From positions 496,001 to 560,000 of the forward strand of contig CAWJAF010000003.1 in NCBI GenBank assembly GCA_963840785.1: a DNA stretch of 64,000 nt, in the 5' to 3' direction. The notes under the pieces are model-generated. The model did no database searches. It was not told where the DNA came from and saw nothing but the letters and a program-made list of their open reading frames with translations. Origin of the DNA: JALYOK01 sp963840785. GTDB taxonomy: Bacteria; Pseudomonadota; Gammaproteobacteria; Burkholderiales; JALYOK01. The first letter of the stretch is position 1, and every line of letters begins with the position of its first letter. The position numbers and the translations under genes were made by a program. Positions 27,514 to 35,571 of this stretch are shown piece after piece.

Positions 27514-28499
27514 TTAATGGCGTCGATTTTTACGAGAATCGCTTGCACGCCGATGTCAGCGGCGTACTTAGCTTTCACCGGTGCAGCAAGTTCGAGCAAC
27601 TTGGCGCGATCCGTGAAAGGATGTAACTTAATCTTTCCTTCTTTAGCAAGCAGATTAAGTTTTATGTCGTTCTCGCTCGACTCAACACGACGTCCATAAG
27701 CGCCTGCCTCCGGACCGGCCTTGACAATCGCCGCTTGTAAATCTGGCGGTAATCGTTTAAAGGTTTTGCCACTAAAGCAGATTGGCCGGATCGTAAAAGA
27801 ATGCTGCGTCAACGCGATCTCCGGCGCAACTTCATAAAACTTCATTTGGATCATGCCAAACGCTTCGTTGTCGAGTGCGGCAATGACGCCGGACTGAATC
27901 GCGTTGTAGGTTTCGCTATAGGCAATCACCGTCGGCGCAGCGCCGATGGCACCGAACATCTTCGTCTGGATCGGCGCGCCCATCACACGCATCTGCAAAC
28001 CTTTCAACTCTGCCATGTTGCGCACCGGTTTGGTGGCGATCAAATTGCGCACGCCGCCGCCGGCGAAGCCGACCAGCATCACATCCGCTTTTTTAGCGAC
28101 CGCATCGACAATAGGCTTAAACACGTCGGTCGCCAATACTTTGTTCCAGTGATCGTAGTCACGAAACAGAAACGGCATATCCATGAATGGCGCAGCCGGT
28201 GAAAATGTCGACATGTGCGATGGCGACGCAATGCCGTAATCGACGGACACGCCTTGGCTCATGTAGGCGAAATAATCTTTTTCCAAACCAAGTTCGCTAT
28301 TGCGATGCAAGACGAAATTAACCGGCTTGCCGTAATATTTCTTCACCAGTTCTTCGAATTTCAGCAGCGCTTTGTTATACGGGTGCTCGTCGTTGAATTG
28401 CACCGCGCCGTGCAACGTGATCGTATCGGCCGCGTAACCCGGTAAACCGCAAACAATCGTGGTAAAAAAAACAATCGCTGTTAGCCACCAATTTTTCAC
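27510..28499 (-). CDS. dctP: TRAP transporter substrate-binding protein DctP
   Basis: The start is placed at a GTG at 28499 because AGGAGG lies upstream and a signal peptide (WWLTAIVFFTTIVCGLPGYA) begins there; the open frame to 28556 runs into the TauD gene. The mature part has HGAVQFNDEHPYNKALLKF and GLQMRVMGAPIQTKMF, containing the carboxylate-binding Arg of DctP proteins. It captures an organic acid in the periplasm. With the dioxygenase encoded 10 bases upstream, the ligand may be a substrate of that enzyme, for example a sulfonate or aromatic ether acid, which is inference. Confidence 0.9.
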   Translation of the reverse strand: MKNWWLTAIVFFTTIVCGLPGYAADTITLHGAVQFNDEHPYNKALLKFEELVKKYYGKPVNFVLHRNSELGLEKDYFAYMSQGVSVDYGIASPSHMSTFSPAAPFMDMPFLFRDYDHWNKVLATDVFKPIVDAVAKKADVMLVGFAGGGVRNLIATKPVRNMAELKGLQMRVMGAPIQTKMFGAIGAAPTVIAYSETYNAIQSGVIAALDNEAFGMIQMKFYEVAPEIALTQHSFTIRPICFSGKTFKRLPPDLQAAIVKAGPEAGAYGRRVESSENDIKLNLLAKEGKIKLHPFTDRAKLLELAAPVKAKYAADIGVQAILVKIDAIK

Positions 28500-28509
28500 A
28501 CTACTCCTC

Positions 28510-29379
28510 CTAAATTTTTTCGCCGACGGTCGTCGTGCGCCGCATGGTGCGGACATCGTTGATCCAATCGAAATCGGTCGCTTTATGCATGACCTGGCGA
28601 TTGTCCCACATCACAAAGTCGTGCGGTTGCCAGCGATGGATATAAATAAACGGCGGCTGCGTCGCATGTTCATTGATCTGGCTAATCAACGCTCTGCCCT
28701 CGTCGACGTCCATGCCGACAATATGCGAAGCATGTTGCCCCAAGTAAATTGCTTTGCGGCGCGTCTCGGGATGAATACGGATTACGGAATGCTGTACCGG
28801 CGGCGCCGCGCGTTTTTGTTCATCGGTCATTTGTTGTTTTGCGCCGGTTTGGCTGCGCGAATAGTCGAGGCTATGAACCGCAACGAGTGACTCCAATTTC
28901 TGCTGCATCGATGCGGACAGTGCGTCGTAAGCCGCAACCATATCGGCGAACAGCGTATCGCCGCCGGCTTTCGGCAACACCATGCCATAGAGCATTGTTG
29001 CGAGTGCCCGCTCCCGCGCCCACGAACCATCGGTATGCCAGATCGCCGCGCCCGGATCGGGATGCTCGCCCTTTGGCTTACCGTCGCGATCGAGATTGCT
29101 GAGGTAAATTATTTCCGGATTGGTTGCCTTGTGATATTGATTGAGTACGTGGACTTGAAGCTTTCCCCATCGCCGCGCGAATTGAGAATGCGCATCGTCG
29201 TCGAAATCTTGATTGCGGAATACTAGAACTTTATATTGCAGAAATAACTGATGGAGCGCACGAAAAATCCCATCGTCAAGCGGATTGGCAAGGTTAAGCC
29301 CAACAATCTCCGCGGCGTATGCGGGACCGATCGGCCGAACATCGAATGACTCGCTTTTTCGAAAGATAGTTGATTGCAC
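28510..29379 (-). CDS. TauD/TfdA-family 2-oxoglutarate-dependent dioxygenase
   Basis: A GTG at 29379 follows GGAGG and gives 289 residues; the frame extends to 29430 without a better site. The iron ligands are His115 and Asp117 in AAIWHTDGSW and a distal His at about 265 in VMHKATDFD, with the 2-oxoglutarate-binding Arg in RTMRRTT. This enzyme oxidises a small acid using O2 and 2-oxoglutarate. It leads the TRAP transporter operon, so uptake and first catabolic step are co-encoded. The substrate cannot be read from sequence; taurine and 2,4-D are only family examples. Confidence 0.92.
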   Translation of the reverse strand: MQSTIFRKSESFDVRPIGPAYAAEIVGLNLANPLDDGIFRALHQLFLQYKVLVFRNQDFDDDAHSQFARRWGKLQVHVLNQYHKATNPEIIYLSNLDRDGKPKGEHPDPGAAIWHTDGSWARERALATMLYGMVLPKAGGDTLFADMVAAYDALSASMQQKLESLVAVHSLDYSRSQTGAKQQMTDEQKRAAPPVQHSVIRIHPETRRKAIYLGQHASHIVGMDVDEGRALISQINEHATQPPFIYIHRWQPHDFVMWDNRQVMHKATDFDWINDVRTMRRTTTVGEKI

Positions 29380-29490
29380 GATTGATTTCCTCCAACAGTT
29401 TTTCACGAATCCAGCACCAGTTACCCGCATATAATGTACGTGTCTTTGTCAAAAAGTATATCACCGTGAACCATTCATTTTTTCGCGTCC

Positions 29491-30054
29491 ATGTCGACCG
29501 ATAACGATGCCGTCATCAACGCGACACGTACCTGGCTCGAACATGTAGTCATCGGCCTCAATCTGTGTCCGTTTGCGAAGGCCGTGTATGTCAAAAATCA
29601 AGTCCGTTTTGTCGTCAGCGACGCGCGCAATAGCGACGTGCTGCTCGAAGATCTGGAGCGAGAATTGCAATTCCTGGCGCAGGCCGATCCCGCGCAAACC
29701 GACACGATCCTATTGATCCACCCCAATGTGTTGACGGATTTTCTGGACTACAACGATTTCCTCGATGTGTGCGATTCGGTGGTCGAAGAACTGGAGCTTG
29801 ATGGCGTGCTTCAGGTTGCGAGCTTTCATCCACATTATCAATTTGCCGATACGGAAATGGATGATGTCACTAACTTTACCAACCGCTCACCTTTCCCGAC
29901 GCTGCATTTATTGCGCGAAGAAAGCGTGACGCGCGCGGTTGAGACATTTCCCGATGTTGAAGGAATTTATGAAAGGAATATTACGACGTTGCGGCAATTG
30001 GGGATTGCGGCGGTGAGACGGCTGATGGTCAATATTGAGTCGGGCAACCAATAG
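29491..30054 (+). CDS. DUF1415 family protein
   Basis: The 187-residue protein has the DUF1415 pattern: TRTWLEHVVIGLNLCPFAKA, then FLDYNDFLDVCDSVVEEL, and the block VASFHPHYQFADTE followed by NRSPFPTLHLLREESV. No signal peptide or membrane segment. The biochemical role of the family is unknown to me. It is divergent from the TauD gene with a 110-base shared promoter region, and stands alone before a hairpin repeat. Confidence 0.88.
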   Translation: MSTDNDAVINATRTWLEHVVIGLNLCPFAKAVYVKNQVRFVVSDARNSDVLLEDLERELQFLAQADPAQTDTILLIHPNVLTDFLDYNDFLDVCDSVVEELELDGVLQVASFHPHYQFADTEMDDVTNFTNRSPFPTLHLLREESVTRAVETFPDVEGIYERNITTLRQLGIAAVRRLMVNIESGNQ

Positions 30055-30083
30055 ACCGATTTTTTTCAGTCGCGCGTTATCGC

Positions 30084-30120
30084 TGTCATTCCCGCGTGCC
30101 GTTTAGGCACGGGAATGACA
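30084..30120. repeat. REP-like hairpin, also a likely terminator between convergent genes
   Basis: TGTCATTCCC pairs perfectly with GGGAATGACA, and GTGCC with GGCAC, around a GTTTA loop with a GC bulge. The CTGTCATTCCCGC core is a common extragenic palindrome in proteobacteria. It lies between the convergent DUF1415 and cysS genes and could end both transcripts. Confidence 0.7.
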
Positions 30121-30236
30121 CAATAGCCCTTTGATGTTATTTCAATAGCAGCCTTGCCACCAAGCACATCCCGCTTGCCTCCTGGCATGGCATGCCCCAA
30201 GACCCGCGTCCTGCTTGCCTCGTGGCGATGCTCGAA

Positions 30237-31613
30237 TTACCCGCGGCGCCAAATCGTTCCGCCGGCGCCATCCTCTAACACGATACCGGCATCGGAAAGT
30301 TGCTTGCGAATGCGATCGGCTTCGCCAAAATCTTTCGCTTTCCGCGCGGCATTGCGTGCGGCAATGAGCGCCTCAATCGCTTCCGCGGTCAGACCATCAC
30401 TGCTGCCACTGCTGCTGCGGAAATAGCTTTCGTTATCGCGTTGCAAAAGCCCTAGAACGTTCGCAAGCGATAGCAATAGATCGGCTTTGTCGCCGCCCGC
30501 AAAAACTTCGTCCGACAATTTAAAGAGTAGTGCGATGGCTTCCGGTGTGTTGAAATCATCATCCATCGCCGCTTTGAAAACGACGGCATCGGGGCCATTC
30601 CAATCGACCGGAACTAGTTTCGCTTGCTTGCCCCGCAACGCGCGATACAGGCGATCAAGCGAATTTTTAGCATCTTGAAGTTGCACGTCACTGTAGTTAA
30701 GCGGACTACGATAATGGCCGCGCACTATGAAGAAACGAATAACCTCCGCCTCGAACTGCTTCAGAATCTCGCGGATCGTGAAAAAATTACCGAGCGACTT
30801 CGACATTTTTTCGTTGTCGACGCGCACGAAGCCGTTGTGCATCCAATAATTGACGAAGGGCTTGCCGGTCGCGCCTTCGCTCTGCGCGATTTCGTTTTCG
30901 TGATGGGGAAACTGTAGGTCTGCGCCACCGCCGTGAATATCAAAATGTTCGCCCAATAATTTGCAACTCATCGCAGAGCATTCGATATGCCAGCCCGGAC
31001 GGCCAAGGCCCCATTTCGACGGCCATTTTGCTTCGTCCGGCTCGCCGGGTTTCGCTTTTTTCCACAACACGAAATCCAGCGGATCCTCTTTCGCTTGGTC
31101 GACTGCGACACGCTCGCCGGCGCGCAATTCATCGAGTGACTTACCGGATAATTTTCCATAACCGGGAAATTTACGCACCGCGAAATTCACATCGCCATCG
31201 CTGGCGTGATAGGCCAAACCTTTCGCTTCGAGGGCTTCGATAATCGATTGCATTTCGTCGACGTACTGTGTCGCACGCGGCTCGTGCTGCGGCGGCTCGA
31301 CACCCAATGCGGCTGCGTCTTCGTTCATGAAGCGGATGAATCGTTCGGTTAAATCTCGAATCGTTTCGCCATTTTCTTGGGCGCGTTTGATGATCTTGTC
31401 TTCGATGTCTGTGACGTTGCGAACGTATGTGACGTCAAAACCAGACGCCCTTAACCAACGTTGCACCAGATCGAATACGACGAGCACGCGCGCGTGACCG
31501 AGGTGGCAATAATCGTAAACCGTCATGCCGCAAACATACATGCGAACTTTGCCTGGCACGATTGGGACAAATTCTTCTTTTTTGCGCGTGAGGGTGTTGT
31601 AGAGCTTGAGCAT
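30237..31613 (-). CDS. cysS: Cysteinyl-tRNA synthetase
   Basis: An intact 458-residue class I synthetase with zinc-binding Cys28, HLGH at 37-40, the GWHIECSAM zinc motif in the middle, EGATGKPF region and KMSKS loop (NEKMSKSLGNF). The C-terminal helical anticodon-recognition part is present (AARNAARKAKDFGEADRIR). It charges tRNA-Cys and is essential, so its intact state shows that read errors are not uniform over the window. Monocistronic, convergent to the DUF1415 gene. Confidence 0.98.
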   Translation of the reverse strand: MLKLYNTLTRKKEEFVPIVPGKVRMYVCGMTVYDYCHLGHARVLVVFDLVQRWLRASGFDVTYVRNVTDIEDKIIKRAQENGETIRDLTERFIRFMNEDAAALGVEPPQHEPRATQYVDEMQSIIEALEAKGLAYHASDGDVNFAVRKFPGYGKLSGKSLDELRAGERVAVDQAKEDPLDFVLWKKAKPGEPDEAKWPSKWGLGRPGWHIECSAMSCKLLGEHFDIHGGGADLQFPHHENEIAQSEGATGKPFVNYWMHNGFVRVDNEKMSKSLGNFFTIREILKQFEAEVIRFFIVRGHYRSPLNYSDVQLQDAKNSLDRLYRALRGKQAKLVPVDWNGPDAVVFKAAMDDDFNTPEAIALLFKLSDEVFAGGDKADLLLSLANVLGLLQRDNESYFRSSSGSSDGLTAEAIEALIAARNAARKAKDFGEADRIRKQLSDAGIVLEDGAGGTIWRRG

Positions 31614-31763
31614 AGATGAGCTAGTTAATTTTGAAGGTGAGTCGCAGCAGTGTTTTTATCATCGGCGCGATCCAGTCGACGCCTCAATACGTAAATCGGT
31701 AGCGATTGGAAATTTACGCCGGAACGATATTATCGCTTATCGTGGTAATTTCGTCGCGGCGAT

Positions 31764-32102
31764 TCATCCACGTCCGACCAGAAATACGCCCGCGACAATC
31801 GTGGCGACCCCGAGCCATTGCTCAAGGGCCATGTGCTCGCGCAAAAATAACCGCGAAGCGATCGGCACCAATGCGAACTGCAAACCCAGTATGGGAAAGG
31901 CCTGACTTAACGGCACGCGACGCAACACCAAAAGCCAAAGAATGGTGCTGAACAAATAACTGACGAACCAGCTCCAGGCCCAAGGTGATCGCACTAAAGT
32001 CAATTGTGAATCCGAACTATCCAGCGCGCGCTTGAGTGCTAACTGCGCAACGGTTCCCAATAACACGACGGCGATGAGTTGTAGCCAATCCGCGGTAGTC
32101 AT
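31764..32102 (-). CDS. Small EamA/SMR-like half-transporter, second of a pair
   Basis: A 112-residue protein with four hydrophobic helices (LQLIAVVLLGTVAQLALKRA; LFSTILWLLVLRRVPLSQAF; ILGLQFALVPIASRLF; WLGVATIVAGVFLVGRG). The layout and the E-H-M-x-x-x-QWLG motif fit ArnE/ArnF- or EmrE-like proteins that work as heterodimers. Its ATG overlaps the stop of the partner gene (ATGA). Such pairs flip undecaprenyl-phosphate-linked sugars or export small cations. The GtrB-like and GT-C genes at the far end of the window make lipid-linked sugar flipping plausible. Confidence 0.75.
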   Translation of the reverse strand: MTTADWLQLIAVVLLGTVAQLALKRALDSSDSQLTLVRSPWAWSWFVSYLFSTILWLLVLRRVPLSQAFPILGLQFALVPIASRLFLREHMALEQWLGVATIVAGVFLVGRG

Positions 32103-32590
32103 CGCGGACTTTCCGGCGCAGTTCGCGCGCGAAACACGATCAGAAGTACGCCAAAAAATATCAAGCCGACGCCAATCAATCGTTGCGCACTAATCGCTTC
32201 ATCAAACAGGAAATAAGAACCCAAAAATATGCCGACATAGTTGAGGCTGCTAACAGAATAGGCGACACCAAGATTGACGCTGCGTAGCGCCATGATCCAA
32301 TTGATGACGCCTAGACCATACACGCCCAACGCGAACAACGTCGACAACGAAACCAACCCTTGCAGACTTTGCGCGGAACTCAACGCGGCGGATTTCATCA
32401 ATAACTGGCCGGCGACGCCGAAGCCGATACTGCTGGCTAGGTGAAGATAAGCAATCGACGGATTTGGGCGAAGGCCAACCGGCTCGGTGGATTTTTTAGA
32501 CACGAATTGTGTTTCGCTAGCTGTTATTCGATTGGTTGATCGTTCTCGAATATTAATTTGTACGTCCATTTTTTGTACCGCCACGAACAT
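32099..32590 (-). CDS. EamA/SMR-like half-transporter, first of a pair
   Basis: The 163-residue frame has a polar N-terminus of about 45 residues and then four helices (ASSIGFGVAGQLLMKSAAL, LFALGVYGLGVINWIMALR, VAYSVSSLNYVGIFLGSYF, LIGVGLIFFGVLLIVF). The Arg-rich first part may not be translated, but no better start with a ribosome site was found. With the overlapping partner it would form an antiparallel dimer. The pattern VNLGVAYSVSSLNYVG resembles ArnF/ArnE-type flippases. Substrate unknown. Confidence 0.7.
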   Translation of the reverse strand: MFVAVQKMDVQINIRERSTNRITASETQFVSKKSTEPVGLRPNPSIAYLHLASSIGFGVAGQLLMKSAALSSAQSLQGLVSLSTLFALGVYGLGVINWIMALRSVNLGVAYSVSSLNYVGIFLGSYFLFDEAISAQRLIGVGLIFFGVLLIVFRARTAPESPR

Positions 32591-33069
32591 CCATGGCCGC
32601 TATTTTACGTGACGAGAGGCTAGTCCGTTTCCCAAGAGAAATGAAACGATGTTTTACGGTTAGGAAAACCGTCTGCAAATTGAGACAAATAGCCTTTTGA
32701 TTTAAAACCAAATTGCCTGACTGGCCTTAAATCTGTCACTTTTCAGCGACAGTTTCACGTTGATGCGTACAACAGTTTAACGCCAACGCCTTCTTTTAAT
32801 TATTGAAAGTGTATTGGCACAAAAAATGCTTTGGGTGTCCACAACATTTGTAAACTGAGTCGTGAGGACGGTTTCTTGGGTTTAAGCGTCCACGACTTGT
32901 TTGGTCAATGACCTAATTTACGCAACTCACCGAATGAGTGAGATGTGAAGCGGTAACCGTCGTTTCCGTTGGTACACACAACTGTGGCTGACGGTGGCTG
33001 ACCGCGCTGCTCTGAAGTCGAATATCGCTTGGGTTTCGATCGGCGAAATCGACGGGAGACTGGGAACTC
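32591..33069. other. 479-base divergent regulatory gap before the PKD/LamG gene
   Basis: No gene is supported. The stretch is AT-rich near 32690-32830 and holds a candidate sigma-54 promoter (listed separately). Confidence 0.5.
32814..32830 (+). promoter_or_regulatory. Candidate sigma-54 promoter
   Basis: TTGGCACAAAAAATGCT matches the -24/-12 consensus with the correct GG-to-GC distance; only the first T of the -12 TTGC is changed. It points toward the PKD/LamG gene 240 bases downstream, leaving a long leader. Confidence 0.4.
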
Positions 33070-34812
33070 ATGAGAACTATTTCTTTCGCTTCGAAGTTGG
33101 AAGTCCTTCGTGTTGCTTTTCGAGCGCTCGTCGGACTTTTTATGTTCGCATTCATTTCCGGAATCGCCCAATCTGCTCAAGTCACACTTTCCTGGGACGC
33201 CAATACCGAGGAAGCACTTGTTGGCTACGTGATCCACTACGGCGAGCGCTCAGGCGGTTACGATAAAAAGATCGATGTCGGCAATGTGACTACCCACGTG
33301 GTGCCGGGCCTAACTGAAGGAAAACAATATTTCTATGCCGTGACCGCCTACGACGCGACGCGCGTTGAAAGCCGCTTCTCCAATGAGGCCAACAGCATCG
33401 CCCCTTCGGCAAATCCCGTCGCGGCTTTTAATTCGGATAAAGTAACCGCGAATGCGCCCGCGACGTTCGCGTTTACAAATTCATCATCTGGAACCATCAC
33501 GGCATATCAATGGGATTTTGGCGATGGAAGCAGCAGCACCTCGCGTGATGCAAGCCATTCTTATGCCAAGGCTGGGACATATCAAGTAAAGCTTACTGCG
33601 ACTGGGCCCGGTGGTAACGCGACCGCAACGAAAACGATCAGTGTTGTCGCCGCGCAGCCAGCGCCGACACAAAACTTGATTGCGAATTTCGTTGCAAGTA
33701 AAACAACAGTGGCGGTGGGCGAACCCATTATTTTTACCAATACTTCGAGCGGCGCTGCAACTACAGTCCTTTGGTACTTCGGTGACTATCGCTACGGACA
33801 AGCACTAGCGACGCAATCGCACGTATATAAAACGCCTGGAATTTATACCGTGATGCTCCGGGTAACAAACGGCGAACAGAGCAACACAATGTGGAAGGCG
33901 CGCTATATTCTTGTGACCGGAAACTCAACGACGACGACAAATTTCAGCGCCAACGTTACGACGGGACCGGCGCCTTTAACAGTTACATTCACGGCCAAAA
34001 TCACTTCGCCTAAGGCAGCGTACTATTGGCAATTCGGCGATGGCACTGTGGGATCGGGTCAGCGCGTGAGCCACGTTTATAACAAATCGGGGCGTTATTC
34101 AGTGACGTTAATGACCAACACACTAGCCGGAAATTTCACCACGACAAAACAAAATTTTATCACGACGCAAGGTGCGTCAATTAAACCTGGGCTTGTCGCT
34201 GCTTACAATTTCGATGCGGGAAGCGGCACGACAGTAGCCGATCTCGCGGGCAAGAATATCGGTGTGATACGAAATGCAACCTGGTCGAATAGCGGCCGTT
34301 ATGGAAAAGCGCTGTACTTTAACGGCGTTAATAGCTGGGTTACGGTTCAATCGACGGCATCGCTAAATTTGACCAGCGGAATGACACTCGAAGCTTGGGT
34401 ATACCCTACTGCCGCTCAATCGGGATGGACGGACATCATCATGAAGGAAAAGCCGGAAGGATTGGTTTATTACTTGACGGCAAATTCTGATACAAACGTC
34501 CCGGTCGGCGGCGCGTTCATCGGAAATGCGGAACGCGCGGTCAGCGGTAAATCAAGCTTGCCCGTTAACGTTTGGTCACATCTCGCGACGACCTATGACG
34601 GCGTGACGCAAAAGTTTTACCTGAACGGCACACTAATCGCGAGCCGTGCACAAAGCGGCGCTATAGAAACGTCTACGGGCGCGTTACGAATTGGCGGCGA
34701 CAGCATTTGGGGTGAATATTTTAAGGGCATGATCGACGATGTGCGCATCTATAATAGAGCGCTATCCAATAGCGAAATTCAGAGCGATATGCTCAGCCCG
34801 GTATCAAACTGA
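33070..34812 (+). CDS. Secreted FnIII-PKD-LamG surface protein
   Basis: The 580-residue product has a signal peptide (FRALVGLFMFAFISGIAQSA), a fibronectin III-like domain (VTLSWDANTEEALVGYVIHY), three PKD domains with motifs WDFGDGSSSTS, LWYFGDYRYGQ and YWQFGDGTVGS, and a C-terminal LamG/concanavalin-like domain (LVAAYNFDAGSGTTVADLAG to IDDVRIYNRALSNSEIQ). It is probably exported and binds polysaccharide. No membrane anchor or sorting tail is in its own frame. The position at the edge of the polysaccharide locus, with a separate promoter candidate, suggests an envelope or matrix protein. The gene is intact. Confidence 0.88.
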   Translation: MRTISFASKLEVLRVAFRALVGLFMFAFISGIAQSAQVTLSWDANTEEALVGYVIHYGERSGGYDKKIDVGNVTTHVVPGLTEGKQYFYAVTAYDATRVESRFSNEANSIAPSANPVAAFNSDKVTANAPATFAFTNSSSGTITAYQWDFGDGSSSTSRDASHSYAKAGTYQVKLTATGPGGNATATKTISVVAAQPAPTQNLIANFVASKTTVAVGEPIIFTNTSSGAATTVLWYFGDYRYGQALATQSHVYKTPGIYTVMLRVTNGEQSNTMWKARYILVTGNSTTTTNFSANVTTGPAPLTVTFTAKITSPKAAYYWQFGDGTVGSGQRVSHVYNKSGRYSVTLMTNTLAGNFTTTKQNFITTQGASIKPGLVAAYNFDAGSGTTVADLAGKNIGVIRNATWSNSGRYGKALYFNGVNSWVTVQSTASLNLTSGMTLEAWVYPTAAQSGWTDIIMKEKPEGLVYYLTANSDTNVPVGGAFIGNAERAVSGKSSLPVNVWSHLATTYDGVTQKFYLNGTLIASRAQSGAIETSTGALRIGGDSIWGEYFKGMIDDVRIYNRALSNSEIQSDMLSPVSN

Positions 34813-34929
34813 TTGGACGAAACAAAGTCAAACCGATGACGACAAAGGATAGCTTATGCCCTGCGCTGATGGATTCGCGTCATTAACGGCCGGTCAAATA
34901 TCATTCGAATTCAAGTTCCTGAGTGTTAG

Positions 34930-35022
34930 TTGGAGTCCGTCTCGGATCAGGCCGTGCCCGTGCCATTGACATTGACATTATCAATCTTGGGTTTACTTGG
35001 AATTGGAGTATTCGCGCGTTGA
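34930..35022 (+). other. Orphan C-terminal sorting-signal-like tail
   Basis: A 30-codon frame from a TTG reads DQAVPVPLTLTLSILGLLGI and ends GVFAR. A VP-x-P motif, a hydrophobic helix and a terminal Arg are the parts of exosortase-type (PEP-CTERM-like) tails. It is in the same frame as the LamG gene but separated from it by stops, and is followed by a terminator 30 bases on. It could be the end of a gene whose body is lost or shifted. No exosortase gene is in the window. Confidence 0.3.
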
Positions 35023-35051
35023 AAAGATTAAATGATATTTCTGGCGACGGA

Positions 35052-35084
35052 AAATAGCGGCGCCGAATGACGCCGCTATTTCTT
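35052..35084 (+). terminator. Rho-independent terminator after the LamG transcription unit
   Basis: AAATAGCGGCG and CGCCGCTATTT are perfect 11-base arms with an 8-base loop followed by TCTTT. It closes the PKD/LamG unit and insulates the heparinase-like gene. Confidence 0.85.
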
Positions 35085-35571
35085 TATCATATGGCTCTTC
35101 TGGCATCACATGAGGCATCGTGAACAATTCATTGATCTAATGGAGCCAATGAAATTTTAACCTACTCATCGAATTAACAAAACGACGCTATTGATCAACT
35201 CTCCATAGATTACTTTGCTTGACATCCCGCAGTAGCCCGCCTAACTTTAACCCTAGCGATCTAATGTAATTGAAGTAGAACGATATTTTAGTCAACCGAA
35301 ATTGCAAGTTTTTTAGTTTGATCGCAAGTATTTTATGGCATGCACTTAACCTACATTTTACCCATCAATATTGGTTGTTGTTTGCGCGGTCGTATTCGTT
35401 GGGTTGAATGCAGTCGAAATAAATAGCCGGTAAAGGCAACACCTGGTTCGCTCTCGGGATTTTCGTAACAGGTGAAAAAGAAAAAATGGAACAACGCGAA
35501 ACAAAATTAATTTGCAACAGCTTAGCCTATGTTGGACTTCATGGGAAAGTGCGGGCGCGATACGAATATGA
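35085..35571. other. Intergenic stretch between terminator and heparinase-like gene
   Basis: AT-rich, 487 bases, with no supported gene. It should hold the promoter of the heparinase-like gene, but no clear -35/-10 pair stands out. Confidence 0.4.

Noticed and set aside
33070..34812. PEP-CTERM tail on the LamG protein itself
   Set aside because: Its own frame ends at MLSPVSN without a hydrophobic sorting tail; stops separate it from the tail-like frame at 34930.
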